In this document: positions 21,801 through 31,900 of the stretch, piece after piece
Numbering within the stretch: position 1 is the first letter of the stretch
Layout of the letters: every line of letters starts with the position of its first letter
Assembly (NCBI GenBank): GCA_020726505.1
Contig: JAHLEZ010000032.1
Location: forward strand, 124,001-188,000
DNA: 64,000 bases
DNA from: Leptodontidium sp. MPI-SDFR-AT-0119
Taxonomy: Eukaryota > Ascomycota > Leotiomycetes > Helotiales > Leptodontidiaceae
Direction of reading: 5' to 3'
Translations under genes and position numbers: made by a program
Notes under the pieces: model-generated
The model's input: the letters and a program-made list of their open reading frames with translations, nothing else
Told to the model about the DNA's origin: nothing
Database searches by the model: none

Positions 21801-22178
21801 CACTTCGTGATGCTCTAGCCATGATCTTCTAATAATCACTCCATGGTTTCCTAAGTGAGTGATCAGGAAGGGAGTGAATGACTGCAGACGCTTGTCGACT
21901 GTCAAATTCAACGTGGTGTAGTGGCTAATAGTCCGGCCAGCTCGACCATCAAATCCTTTGACAGGGACAGGTGAGGGCAGTGGGTGAATTGAAGGTTTCA
22001 AGAAGAAAGAGAGAGACTTTAAAAGAGAGTGATCAATGAAACAATAACCGTTGGCTCCGGAATCAAGAAGTGCGGGCAACTTGTACGTGAGTCCATTCTT
22101 GGAGAGAGCGATGCGGGTAGTGAGTGCTGGTCCGCCAAGAAGCTTCGTAAGGTCAAGATGTCGCATATCTCGTACCAT
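18858..22178 (-). CDS. pol: Gypsy-1 pol, proximal part: protease, reverse transcriptase, RNase H start
   Basis: 1,106 residues from ATG at 22,178. The aspartic protease active site ALLDSGANGYC is at residues 36-46. A long Ser/Pro-rich linker (about 180-640) follows, then RT with LRLCIDFRVLN, KLDIRQAFHRI, LPFGLTNGPATYQRYMN and the catalytic YLDD at about 896-899. RNase H starts with ETDASDG (Asp at about 1045) and DKEMLAI (Glu at about 1086). It ends at a TAA (18,858-18,860) whose downstream frame continues RNase H immediately, so this is a nonsense codon inside the domain, not a domain border. The frame is -1 relative to gag. The first ATG lies 20 bases past the gag stop, and the pol frame is open upstream of it, allowing either -1 frameshifting or reinitiation. 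Confidence 0.95.
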   Translation of the reverse strand: MVRDMRHLDLTKLLGGPALTTRIALSKNGLTYKLPALLDSGANGYCFIDHSLLKSLSFFLKPSIHPLPSPVPVKGFDGRAGRTISHYTTLNLTVDKRLQSFTPFLITHLGNHGVIIRRSWLEHHEVLLDAAKRRLIWPSDYPPTVSYSKLIEVRDLRVHKIHQRHQRDAERRDAKLREFWSRHDTPFAESTSTVDSPLPSAPGINTLETLLESATAETRTCRIFRPAVCSESTTSCHSNYGNKLQDGSMANSSRRAEPNSDLHANSLSTTSETTTAVSSIPAVDPREVTTTLSQNQGHQPREPPASSRVDNTVRPTDDDRLEICVSLISVDAEPKHRTPSRIRRAISKVAEPRNENTTGYLYSPGVEQATPIGSIHPLGHLPHSALPTPSFLPGLGIKPLPRSLPSSTASRHRCTFTELLTTSGSGRAAASVEEVAPTRNSMSISESQKCSDPRLSGVQYRPQLIPDASTAVKPTSVVNSLCIAELSHQQVRHATKPRERAHSATNGPPPQLGSMLNNQPSQHIQPSPRLDNTYIPTKLARVEVAEPESGTAELLYPRDQTDSPQFAPSTRRTHTKDYANSLRKMQMQLSLAHDSTTKAPPSPTSSPQPRDELPIAKRRGKARRRPVVEIFSISAAAFHMSIKRKSKDEIFVVTLQEIGALIDQRSQEREKAAAISALTVELTHRRQSAMQFALSIQELDAEPMIPLEYADWTHVFSKAESDILPPHRSYDHKIELEGEGEKALKYSPLYKMSTEELEAVKEYITDNLDKGFIEPSQAPFAAPILFVKKPNGSLRLCIDFRVLNSLTRKDRYPLPLIDETLARIANARIFTKLDIRQAFHRIRMDPASEEYTTFRTRYGAYKCKVLPFGLTNGPATYQRYMNDILFDYLDDFCTAYLDDILIYSEDPLQHQLHVKKVLQRLNDAGLQADLKKCEFGVTQTKYLGFIISTSGLEVDPEKVSVVREWTYPSSVKGVQSFLGFCNFYRRFIRDYGIIAKPLVQLTKNNVPFRFTAECEDAFDLLKHTLTSAPLLRHYRQDLPCLLETDASDGVVAGVLSQQHGDDWFPVAFFSKTMLPAELNYAVHDKEMLAIIRSFGHWRAELAGAPH

Positions 22179-22198
22179 GCCTAGGAAGGAGCCTTTTC

Positions 22199-23671
22199 CT
22201 AGGCTAGGTCCTTTGCTCGTGGGGTAGGTTCCTCCACTGGCAAGTTGTCGTCGTCTGTAGCTTGGCTGTCAGACATAGGACCACCGTCGTCGGCGCCTAC
22301 CTCTATCTCGTTGACACGGGAGGCATAACCACGACTAGGGGGCCGTTGGGCGAAATGCCGTGGGGCATTCGCTGGTGTTTGGGCACGAGGTGTGTCGGCT
22401 CGTGCAGAGATTTGTTGACCTGGGGGTTGGCTAATCTCTCGTCGCTGGGACGAAGAAGTCGTGGATACTTGGGGTGATTTTCCCGTAGTCCCTGAGGAGG
22501 TATTGACTTGGGAACGAGAGTGGGAATTTATACTTGTCGCTGAGGGGCTAGAGCGACTAGCGTATATGGTGCTCTCTACGATCTGTCCTTGGTCTTCAGC
22601 TTGAACTGCTTCCACGTACTCCTCCAGGGTTCTGGCTCTCCGATACTCATGGAACAGTTGCTTGCGTAGGCGGGATGGGAGCTTGTCCTGCAAGTCCATT
22701 TTGAGGATTGACTTGTCAGTTACGCCGCCTTGGCTAGCAAGAGTCCTAAACTGGTGGTAGAAGTCCCAAAAGGTTTGTCCTGCGGCCTTCATTTTCAACG
22801 CGGAGTAGAGGTTACGCGCTGTCTGTTGCTCATGGGGGTTAGTCAAGAATTTGACTACCTGGTCAACTAGGTCGAGCGCATCCGTGATGTTTCCGTCGTC
22901 GTTGAGCGTCGGGGACAAGAAGGAGGGTTCTAGAAACGTGCGAGCCGTTCCTTCTGTTTGTGCTAATAGCCAGTCCTTCCGGTGGTCGTCGTCGACGAAG
23001 TATTGGTCGTACCGGCGTAAGGCGTTCCGGACTTGGACTTCCCATAGACGTGGACTATAGTCGACGCCGTCCGAGAGCTTGTCGTGAAGGTTAGGGATCT
23101 TCTCGATCCGTGATGCCATAGACATCTGGGACATCCCAGAGAAAGAGGGGGAGCGGCGAGGGATGCGAGGAGGTCGGTAGCCATCGTCGCTATCGTCATC
23201 TGGTGGTCCACCAGGACCAGGAGCAGGGGTCTCCTCAACGGTAGGTTGAAGGGATTCACCGGACTGGAAGGTTACAGACTTGCTGGTAGACCTGTGGTTC
23301 CCAAAGTCGCTGAGGGGCCGCTGCGCATATAGGGCAGCCCTCAACAAACTTGTCTCCGCTCGGCTTTCAGCCAGTTGTTCCTCTAGAAGGCGGAATCGCC
23401 GTTCTAAGTCCGTCTCTGTAAGTGTGTCCCGAGGTGTGGTGTTGACAGCATGCGGAGGACCGCTTGGGGGTACGGAAGAAGAAGTGGACGACATGTTGAG
23501 CTTTATCGTAGAGGTAGCTTTTGGCTTGACTTGTCGAGTAGGGGGTAAGTCTCCGGTGAAGAGAGGTTGTCGACTTCGTCGGGTAGAGGCAGAAGTCGGA
23601 GAAGAAAAGGAGGGGAGTGCTGGCGGAGTAACTGTTGACTTCGCTGTTGATGGAGGTTTGGATGTTGCCAT
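22199..23671 (-). CDS. gag: Gypsy-1 gag
   Basis: 490 residues, ATG at 23,671, stop TAG at 22,201-22,199. Forms the virus-like particle shell. N-terminus (1-80) rich in Ser/Thr/Pro, a coiled-coil-like heptad stretch LERRFRLLEEQLAES at about 90-105, an acidic patch (PPDDDSDDGYRPPRIP), and a capsid-like helical region around 200-365 with FLTNPHEQQTARNLYSALK and QFRTLASQGG. The C-terminus is disordered and Gln/Ser-rich. No Cys-His zinc knuckle is present, which is unusual for Gypsy gag in general but known in the Tf1/sushi group. GC content and codon use differ sharply from the surrounding RIPped DNA. Confidence 0.93.
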   Translation of the reverse strand: MATSKPPSTAKSTVTPPALPSFSSPTSASTRRSRQPLFTGDLPPTRQVKPKATSTIKLNMSSTSSSVPPSGPPHAVNTTPRDTLTETDLERRFRLLEEQLAESRAETSLLRAALYAQRPLSDFGNHRSTSKSVTFQSGESLQPTVEETPAPGPGGPPDDDSDDGYRPPRIPRRSPSFSGMSQMSMASRIEKIPNLHDKLSDGVDYSPRLWEVQVRNALRRYDQYFVDDDHRKDWLLAQTEGTARTFLEPSFLSPTLNDDGNITDALDLVDQVVKFLTNPHEQQTARNLYSALKMKAAGQTFWDFYHQFRTLASQGGVTDKSILKMDLQDKLPSRLRKQLFHEYRRARTLEEYVEAVQAEDQGQIVESTIYASRSSPSATSINSHSRSQVNTSSGTTGKSPQVSTTSSSQRREISQPPGQQISARADTPRAQTPANAPRHFAQRPPSRGYASRVNEIEVGADDGGPMSDSQATDDDNLPVEEPTPRAKDLA

Positions 23672-23790
23672 TCGTCAAGCTACAAGGCTTGGTATAGGCC
23701 TTTCCTGTATTTGAGCTTCTGGGTCGTAACCACTCACAGGAGAATTAGGGGGCGAGGGATATTTACTGTCTTCCTAGACGTAGAGAAAAG

Positions 23791-23800
23791 AGTTGTAGAT
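23791..23800 (-). other. Gypsy-1 self-primer binding site
   Basis: Minus strand reads ATCTACAACT starting three bases inside the 5' LTR (after TT). It is the exact 10-nt complement of AGTTGTAGAT in the R region (23,898-23,907). It does not resemble the usual initiator-tRNA primer site. In Tf1 the transcript 5' end folds back on such a site and is cut by RNase H to make the primer. Confidence 0.75.
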
Positions 23801-23897
23801 AATGTGACGCTTGCCCTAGAAAGACGGCAATCACGTGTAACTGACGCCTCACATATCAACACAAGAGACATATGACGATACCAAGCATCAACTTAGA

Positions 23898-23907
23898 ATC
23901 TACAACT
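23898..23907 (-). other. Gypsy-1 R-region self-primer
   Basis: AGTTGTAGAT on the minus strand, about 38 bases downstream of the TATATA box, where a transcript 5' end is plausible. Exact complement of the site at 23,791-23,800. Confidence 0.65.
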
Positions 23908-23939
23908 ACAGAGGAAAGAAGGTAAGGAAAGAATAAGTC

Positions 23940-23945
23940 TATATA
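23940..23945 (-). promoter_or_regulatory. Gypsy-1 TATA box
   Basis: TATATA within CTTGTATATAGACTT on the minus strand of the 5' LTR. Conserved as CTTGTATATAAACTT in the RIPped Gypsy-2 LTR. Position fits transcription starting near the self-primer. Confidence 0.6.
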
Positions 23946-24051
23946 CAAGAGGTTGGTATGCCTAGCACCATGGTAATCTCGGTACGTCCCGATCGGGCAG
24001 TACTAAGTGGAGCCGGTGGAAATGAGGCTCTGGGCCGTACCAGTCGTCACA

Positions 24052-26050
24052 GCGATCTCTTTTAGTGGCTATATAAAAATGTCCCGGAGAAGCCTTGTCT
24101 TTGCCTAGACGTAGGCTTAAGTAATGTTCTTAATAGCTAGATAGGATTCGAATTAGTTTCGGAGGCGATTTAGGTACTTAATAGTAGCAGTCAAAAATTT
24201 AAGTAATCGTTAGTTAGATTATTAGATTGTCAGAGACTGAGTTAAAATCTTTCTTTTTCCTTTGTTATTAAAGTATTAAATTACTAGTCTTAACTTCTTA
24301 TATAAAACTAACGTCTCTTTGCCTTTGACCTCGTTTATTATTTTTAACTTAAAAATGCGGTGGTCTCTTACTTTAAGGTCGTTCTTATAAATAGGCACAA
24401 AAATACCCCTTTTAATAAGTACTTTGTATTTCGTTCTTTAGGATTATTAGAATAGTGGGCTAAGCGTTATAATCTTCCCTTTAACTTAAAGTTTAATAAA
24501 TAGCTCCCAGTCCCTCGTTTTCTTCTTAATTAAAAACACTTTAGTATCGTAATTGTTATTAATAGTTAGTAAATCTAAGAGGTGTTTCGTAAATAGAATT
24601 TGAATAGTGATTCGGGGTAGATTTAGTGTTATTTTAGTAGTATTTTTAATTAAGGATCTTAAATATTACTTATAAATATCTTTTAATAAGTTTTCTTTTT
24701 ATTATTTAATATTAAAAGTGTTTATTTTAAAGAGACGAATTATAGTTAATTAAAAGGTACGTATTTTCTTATTTCTTATATTAATCCTATATAATTTTCT
24801 CTTAATACCTAAGAAATCGTAAGATCTTGTCTATCTTTTACCTTTTCGATACACTAGAACTTAATTATTAAGGTAGAGACTGTAAATATAAGTAGTCCCG
24901 GGGCCGTTTCGCATGGCTAACGTATCATTGACTTTGCGCGTAATATAAATTTTCCGTATCTTTTTTATAGCTTTCTTAATCGTAGCTGCACGTTACTTAA
25001 CTAACGGATTTAGGGGGTCTAACTTTATTATTTTAAGGTATACGCCGAAAACAAGTAGTATAAGGATAAGCCTATTAGGTTTAGTTGTATCGTTTATTAC
25101 TTTTATTACTATTTATAGTTAATTTTTGTTACTTAACTTAAAGTACTCTTTTATAACGATTTCATAGGCACGGCGTAATAAGCGGTGGTATTACTTTACT
25201 TTACTAATTAAATAATGTGCCTTAATAAGTATTAACTTAAAAGTATTACCTATAAATCTAAGTGCACTTCGAAACTCCTTAGAATTGAAATTAGTGCCAT
25301 AGACGTATACGACAAAATCCGGAGGTTTAAGGTATATATTAATTTATACTAATTTAAATGCGTTAAAGGTAGCTTAAGCCGTAGCCGAATCGGGGGCCTT
25401 TTAGAGTAGTTTCGCCGCACTAAAGCCCGTTGCCTCATTTATTATGTGGAGGGTATATCGTTTTTTAAACATCGCGATATTAACGTATATTATATAATTA
25501 AAGTTGACGTCGTCTTGTAACTTAAAGCGGAACTTATATAAAGTATCTGCGTGTTTCTAATAATACTTATATATTTCCTTGACTCTTAATATAACGTTCG
25601 AATTATACTCATGGCTAATTTAGTTTAGTAAGTATTATAGGCGCCTTACCGAAGGGTGCCCGAAACGCTTATAAAGCCGATGTATTTTTGGCTTAGTTAG
25701 GTGGCATGTATTTATTATTCTAGTCGAAGTGTCTAATAATTGACGATATTAATCCAAAAGTAACTATAAATACTTATACTTTCGTATAATTAAGTGCTTC
25801 TTATCGCCCTAAATTAGGACGTTACGTAAGTTGTTATACTACGTATTTAGCGTATTTAACTGTTATAAATAAATTAGAAATAGGATATTTGCGTTTACGA
25901 TTTAGAAGTCTATTTCTTTAGCCGGAGTATTAATCGTGGCTACTCCTAGGGACGGTCGCGAACCGGCACCGAATGTAATCCGGCTTTGGCCCGCCTAGTT
26001 AGTGTTAAACTTAATATTTTGAATTCGTTGTAATACCTGTAGCTAGTTAA
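24052..26050 (-). mobile_element. Copia-C, middle part (integrase and first part of RT)
   Basis: Begins with the second copy of GCGAT and ends with GTTAA, the Gypsy-2 target duplication. The minus strand reads a Ty1/Copia integrase from about 25,750 to 24,900 (KRFGHPSVRRL, DVNFNYIIYVNIAMF, INEATGFSAAKLL, VYGTNFNSKEFR, NDTLAMRNGPG) and then RT. The junction with Gypsy-1 falls right after the RT motif DIT(stop)AYV at about 24,125, so Gypsy-1 destroyed the RT active-site region. Heavily RIPped with many stops. Confidence 0.8.
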
Positions 26051-26297
26051 TGTGACGACTGTCGCTGTCCAGAGCCTCATTTCCACCGGCTCCACTTAGT
26101 ACTGCCTGATCAGGACGTACCGAGATTACCATAGTACTAGGCAAACCAACCTCTTGTATATAAACTTATTTTTTCTTTACCTTCTTTCCTCTATAGTTAT
26201 AGATTCTAAGTTAATACTTAGTATTGTTATATGTCTTATATTAATATATAAGGCGTCAGTTACACGTGATTACCGTCTTTCTAAGGCAAGCGTCACA
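26051..26297 (+). repeat. Gypsy-2 5' LTR
   Basis: 247 bp, TGTGACG...CGTCACA. The first 25 bases contain a block (TCGCTGT) that differs from the Gypsy-1 LTR by more than transitions, so this is a distinct subfamily. The adjoining primer site TTATCTATAACT still pairs with AGTTATAGAT in R, because RIP changed both partners compatibly. Confidence 0.93.
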
Positions 26298-26428
26298 TTA
26301 TCTATAACTCTTTTCTCTACGTCTAAGAAGACAGTAAATATCCCTTGCCCCCTAATTCTCCTGTGAGTAGTTACGACCTAGAAACTCAAATACAGGAAAG
26401 GCCTATACTAAGCTTTGTAACTTGACGA

Positions 26429-28015
26429 ATAGTAGTATTAAAACCCCTATTAATAGCGAAGTTAACATCTACTTCACCACTATTACCTTCATTCTCCTCC
26501 CTGACTTCTACCTTAATACGACGAAGTCGAAACCCTCTCTTTGCCGGACCTCTCCCTCTAACTCGCTAAGTCAAGCCGAAAGTCGTCCCTCCTTTAATAA
26601 AGCGATCCGCTATAAACGACGTTAATATATCGTCTGCCTCTTCTTCTATCCCCTTACTTAACTCTCCTGATACTAATAATCCTTTAGTTAATACTTCCAC
26701 TAATACGCTAAGGAGTAATATAGAGCCTGTAAGGACATATATAAGAGAAATACTATAAGAAAGCCGACTTCGCATTTTAGAAGAGTAACTCGCGGAGAGT
26801 CGTATAAAGAACTAATAATTAAAGCTATCTCTTTAACAACAGCGACAAACGACCGACGAGCCTTTATTACGCAGACCCGCCCTAAGATCTATAACTTTCC
26901 AAGAAGGGGACATACCCCTTTATCCCTCGATTAAGAAAACTCCTGCCCCCGAGCTAAACAAAGGCAAAGGTAAGGCATAAAGTACTCCTAACCTTAGTAG
27001 ACCACTAGACGACAATAGTAATAATAACTACTGACCTCCTCGCATCCTAAGTCGTCGTTCCCCCTCTTTCTCTAGGATATCCTAAATGTCTACAGCCTCA
27101 CGAATCGAGAAGATCCCTAACTTAAATAATAAGCTTTCGAACAGTATCAGCTATAGTCCACGTTTATAAGAAGTCTAAGTTTAGAATACTTTACACTAGT
27201 ACGACTAATACTTCGTCGACGACGACCACCAGAAGGACTAGTTATTAGTATAAACAGAAGGAATAACTCACACGTTCTTAGAACCCTCTTTCTTATCCCT
27301 GACGCTCGACGACGACGGAAACATCACAGATGCGCTTAACTTAATTAACTAAGTAGTTAAATTCTTAACTAACCCTTATAAGTAATAAATAACGCGTAAC
27401 CTTTATTCCGCGTTAAAGATAAAAACCGCAAAACAAACCTTTTAGGATTTTTACTAATAGTTTAGAATTTTTACTAACTAAGGCGGCGTAACTAATAACT
27501 TAATACTTAAAATAGACTTATAAAACAAGCTTCCGTCCCGCCTACGTAAGTAACTATTTTATAAGTATCGGAGGGCTAAGACTTTAGAAGAATATATAAG
27601 AGTAGTTTAAGCCGAAGACTAAGGACAGATTATAGAAAGCACTATCTACGTTAGTCGCTTTAGCCCCTTAGCGACAGGTATAAATTCCTATCCTTGATCC
27701 TAAGTTAATATCTCCTTAGGAACCACGGGAAAGTTACCCCAAGCTTCTACTACTTCTTCGTCCTAGCGACGAGAGACTAGCCAACCCCTAAGTCAATAAA
27801 TCTCTATATAAGCCGACACACTTCGTGCTTAAATACTAATAAATGCCTCACGGCATTTCGCCCAACGGCCCCTTAATCGTAGTTATGCCTCCCGTGTTAA
27901 CAAGATAGAAGTAGGCGCCGACTACGGCGGTCTTATATCTAATAGCCAAGCTACAGACGACAACGACAACTTACTAATAGAGGAACCTACCCCACAAGTA
28001 AAAGACTTAGCCTAG
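26429..28015 (+). pseudogene. gag: Gypsy-2 gag, RIP-inactivated
   Basis: Colinear with Gypsy-1 gag. The start codon is mutated from ATG to ATA (26,429-26,431) and stops occur from the first codons onward. Recognisable stretches include the acidic region near 26,990, the capsid-like region at 27,300-27,640 and the end (GAACCTACCCCACAAG) near 27,982-27,997. Confidence 0.85.
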
Positions 28016-28033
28016 GAAAAGGCTCCTTCTTAA

Positions 28034-28582
28034 GTATAATACGAGATATACGACATCTTAACTTTACGAAGCTTCTTAACGGACTAACACTCACTACCCG
28101 TATCGCTCTCTCTAAAAATAAACTCACGTACAAGATGCCCGCACTTCTTAATTCCGAAGCTAATAATTATTATTTTATTAATTACTCTCTTTTAAAGTCT
28201 CTTTCCTTTTTTTTAAAACCTTTAATTTACTTATTGCCTTTACTTGTCCCTGTTAAAGGATTTAATAATTAAACTGGCTAGACTATTAGCCACTATACTA
28301 CGTTAAATTTAATAGTCGACAAGCGTTTATAGTTATTTACTCCTTTCTTAATTACTTACTTAAGAAACTATAAAGTAATTATTAAAAGATTATAGCTAAA
28401 GTATTACAAAGCGCTCTTAGATACCGCCAAACGACGGCTCATCTAGCTATTAGACTACTCCCTAATAGTAAACTATAGCAAACTAATTAAGGTCTGAGAC
28501 TTACGTGTACACAAGATTCACTAACGCTACTAACGCGACGCCAAGTGTAGAGACGCTAAGTTACGTGAATTTTAAAGCCACC
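28034..28582 (+). pseudogene. pol: Gypsy-2 pol, 5' fragment with protease
   Basis: Matches Gypsy-1 pol residues 1 to about 175, including the protease region at about 28,140-28,165. It is cut at CCACC (28,578-28,582), the left target duplication of Copia-B. The rest resumes at 37,225. Confidence 0.85.
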
Positions 28583-28779
28583 TGTCGCGCACTAGCGCAG
28601 TTCTTTGGTCTGGTGCATGCTTGCGTAAGCACTCCAGGTATATAAACCCAGTCTCCAGCTCCTCTCTTCAGGAAGACAACGCTTAATTTAATAAAAATCT
28701 TTGAATACACTTTCTAGAACCTCACTTAATCGTAAAATCTTTTAAACCCCTGAGCTAATACTCGTTCTTCTATACGACA
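28583..28779 (+). repeat. Copia-B 5' LTR
   Basis: 197 bp, TGTCGCGC...TACGACA. Contains GGTATATAAACCC as a TATA-like element at about 28,637. Fewer mutations than the 3' copy. Confidence 0.92.
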
Positions 28780-28903
28780 ATTAAGAGCCACACTTGTCTC
28801 ATTTAAGTTACACGGCGTATTCGCAGAAGAACTTTCAGTTAATAAGTTCTACGATCATTTAACCTTTACTTTCAATTCCACAATTACACATTAATCATTC
28901 GAT

Positions 28904-31900
28904 ATGTCTTCCACAAGTATTAACGAACCTATTAAGCTCTTATTGTCTAAGATTTTATATAATAAACTAGAAGATTAGCTAGTATAATTTGTGTACTTCA
29001 CGCTTATAGTAAATATACTCGGACTTTAGCTATACGTCGACTTTAATAGAAAAGATATTACGTCTCTATTCGAAATCTTTAACACTACTCCTCTAACTAT
29101 TAAAGAGCTCGCGGAGGAAGCTAATACTAAAAACAATATAGACTACTAGCTCTCTATATATACTTATAGAGAACAACTCAAGACCTAGGCAATAAACAAT
29201 TAAGTAGCAATTCTAAGAAACGCCAGGAGAGCTCCTGAATCCTCGAGTACTATAGTAAGTAGTATAGTTACTGTTAGTCTAGGTTCTAAGGGCGGAGGCA
29301 ATTAAACGTTTACGCCTCTAACCCCTAACACAGGGGGGAACTCTAGAATGTTTGAACTGCTCTTAGCGTTACTAATAAGGCCTGACCCTATAACCCCTGA
29401 GTCACTTCGGGAGCAGGTGGAAGCTAAGGCTAAAGAGTACGTCCTTTAAAGTGTAATTTAGTAGTCCTAAGCTTTTAATTACCTTAAACTTTATAATTAG
29501 ATTGAGAGGAGTATAGCTAAGTAATTCTTTAGTATTACAGCAGCTCGAGTAGTACAAGAAAAGCGCATGAATATTTAAGTGATCCTTCGCTCCCTTAAGG
29601 AAGTACTCTATTAAACGGAAATGTCGATTCAAACTCAAACACGAAACGACTACCGGGAATCCCTTAAAACTAAAGGAAAAAGCAACCCTCGTGTATAAAT
29701 TATGTCTCACTAAGAGCTTATTCAGAAAGCTTAGCTATATAAAGTAATAGACGTAGAAGAAACGATTAATATAATTAACTTCTTAGTTACGGCAGGGAAC
29801 TTTAATTACTCGTAGATAAAGCGCTAAAGTAAGAAAATTTAAGAGTACGAGACCCTTAGTCTTCCCCCTCCTTATACTATTAATTAGCTAGCTCGATTCT
29901 TTTACGCTAATAAATCAAGTCCTTAGTACTAAACTCTTTTATTAAGCTATAAAACCCGAGGTCATAGATACTTCGCTATTTTTAGTGAACGATCGTCTAA
30001 TAATAGAGCGACGTTAGAAGGTAATAAGGACGCTCGTAAACCTTTAAAAGGGAAATCCCCTAAGAAGTCATGCCCTTACTAAAATAATCGGACCCACAAA
30101 TGGAGCCCTTTAAATTACACTCGACTTTAACTTATTATTTATAAGAAGGTTTATATAAAAGACCTCGATAGAAATATTAGACTAAATCCTCTAATAAATG
30201 ACGCCATAATAAAGTAAATCCGACAGCGCTTTGTTAGTAGTAAATAAAAGGGACTACGAGACTAGATTAAATCAGACAAACTAATACTTTAAGCCACTAA
30301 GGACGCTATTAAAAGCGCCGGTAATAAGGGCAAAAGTAAGTCTACGTTCCCTAGAAACATCTCAGACAAAGGGGCAAAGAGCGGCACGCAAGCACAAGTA
30401 GTAATCGTTCTAAGCCTTACAAAAGATTACTAACCTAGTGTCTACTCTATATAGGACTCAGCCTACCCCTTATCGTCGAGTACTCTTCTTAACAACTGTA
30501 ATGCAACTAATTTAGTTAACAATCGTTCGCTCTTAGAGCCAGGATTATTTGTTAAGTCTAAACCGGAGGACATTATAAAGTGTAAAAGCTCCTAACTTCT
30601 AATTATAAGACGCGGAATTCGCGTTATAAAGGGGTCTCTCAAGAACTCAGATAGTAAGTTGTTTAATTTAACTTTCTATGACGTTATTATTATAGAAGGA
30701 TTTTATATTAATATTATCTCCGAAGCTCGTCTTTATAATAGTAGGCTTTAGTACTATAAAATAGACTATACTTTATACTAAAAGGAGGAAAACGATCTTA
30801 TAGGGGACTACTTAATTATGCGACAGTTAGTTCGTAAGTAAAACCTTATATTCTTTAAATTTAATAAGCTTTCTAATTATTTATTGAACTCCCGTGAGAT
30901 CCCTTTTAGTATTATAAGTACTATAATGTTTTTAACACTTAAACAAAGCATTAGTAAACTCTATAGACTATCGCGAGAGTATAAGAGACTAAAAACAAAT
31001 ACGGAAATATATTGGCATCTACGCTCTAAATACTTAAGGCCAGATGCCTTAAGAAAGCTAACAAGCTTAACTAAGAATGTCAAGATCACTAAGGCAATAG
31101 GGAGAATTAAGTGTAAGTATTGCGCTCTAACTTACGTATCTCAAGTGATCTCTAAACACCTAATCGAGAGACGATTACTTAAACTATTTTAGAGAGTTAC
31201 TTGGGATCTCTTCGATTATCTAATTGGATTTAAGAACAACTCTTAGCTCCTTTTACTTAAAGATAAATATAATAGACTACTCGTGAGTTATACTCTCTAA
31301 AATAAGGAGTATAATACAGTCTTCGAATGTATTAAGAGCTTTAAACGCTGGGTTCGTAAGTAGTTCGGACTCTCGATATACAGACTGAAACACGACTAAA
31401 AAAAGGCAGTTATTATTATCCGCGGGTTCACGAAATATAAGAACTAAGCTAAGAAGCTTAGAATTGAACTCGAGCTTTCACTCACTTTAACTTATAAGCT
31501 AAATAGCGGCGCTGAAAGGGCTGGCTAAGAAGTAATTAATAGGGGAATTAAAATAAGGCTCTCAGTAAATCTCCCCGCGGAACTAGCCATTAAATGTGCA
31601 CTAAGAGGCATTTACTTATATAATAGGAGCCTTAAGCGCGTGAATAATTAGTAATTACTATTAAAAACACTAAATCGGTGGTTTTGTAATTACTTTTAAT
31701 AGTATAATCCGGCGCTCGTTACGAAGCTTACTATAAATCTCAGACTAAATTAGAATAGGATTTACGTCTTTAAGTATAGAGTATATTTATTAATAATAAA
31801 ACGAGCGAAAGGGCAAAAGAAAAGAGCGTTTAAAGTAAATACGCGTGCGTATATTAAATACTTAATAAGTTTCCATACTTTTAATATTTACTAGATTTAA

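Larger units (their letters stand above)
16698..24051 (-). mobile_element. Gypsy-1, near-intact chromodomain Ty3/Gypsy retrotransposon
   Basis: 7,354 bp on the minus strand, with 249-bp LTRs that I could not distinguish by reading (16,698-16,946 and 23,803-24,051), perfect 7-bp inverted ends TGTGACG/CGTCACA and a 5-bp target duplication GCGAT. The gag and pol frames are long, GC-normal and uninterrupted except for one stop codon. Domain order PR-RT-RNaseH-IN-chromodomain, no Gag zinc knuckle and self-priming complementarity place it near the Tf1/sushi chromoviruses. It sits in the RT region of Copia-C. Identical LTRs and absence of RIP mean a recent insertion compared with everything around it. 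Confidence 0.96.
23803..24051 (-). repeat. Gypsy-1 5' LTR
   Basis: 249 bp, identical by eye to 16,698-16,946. Carries the promoter (TATATA at 23,940-23,945) and the R-region self-primer (23,898-23,907). Confidence 0.96.
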
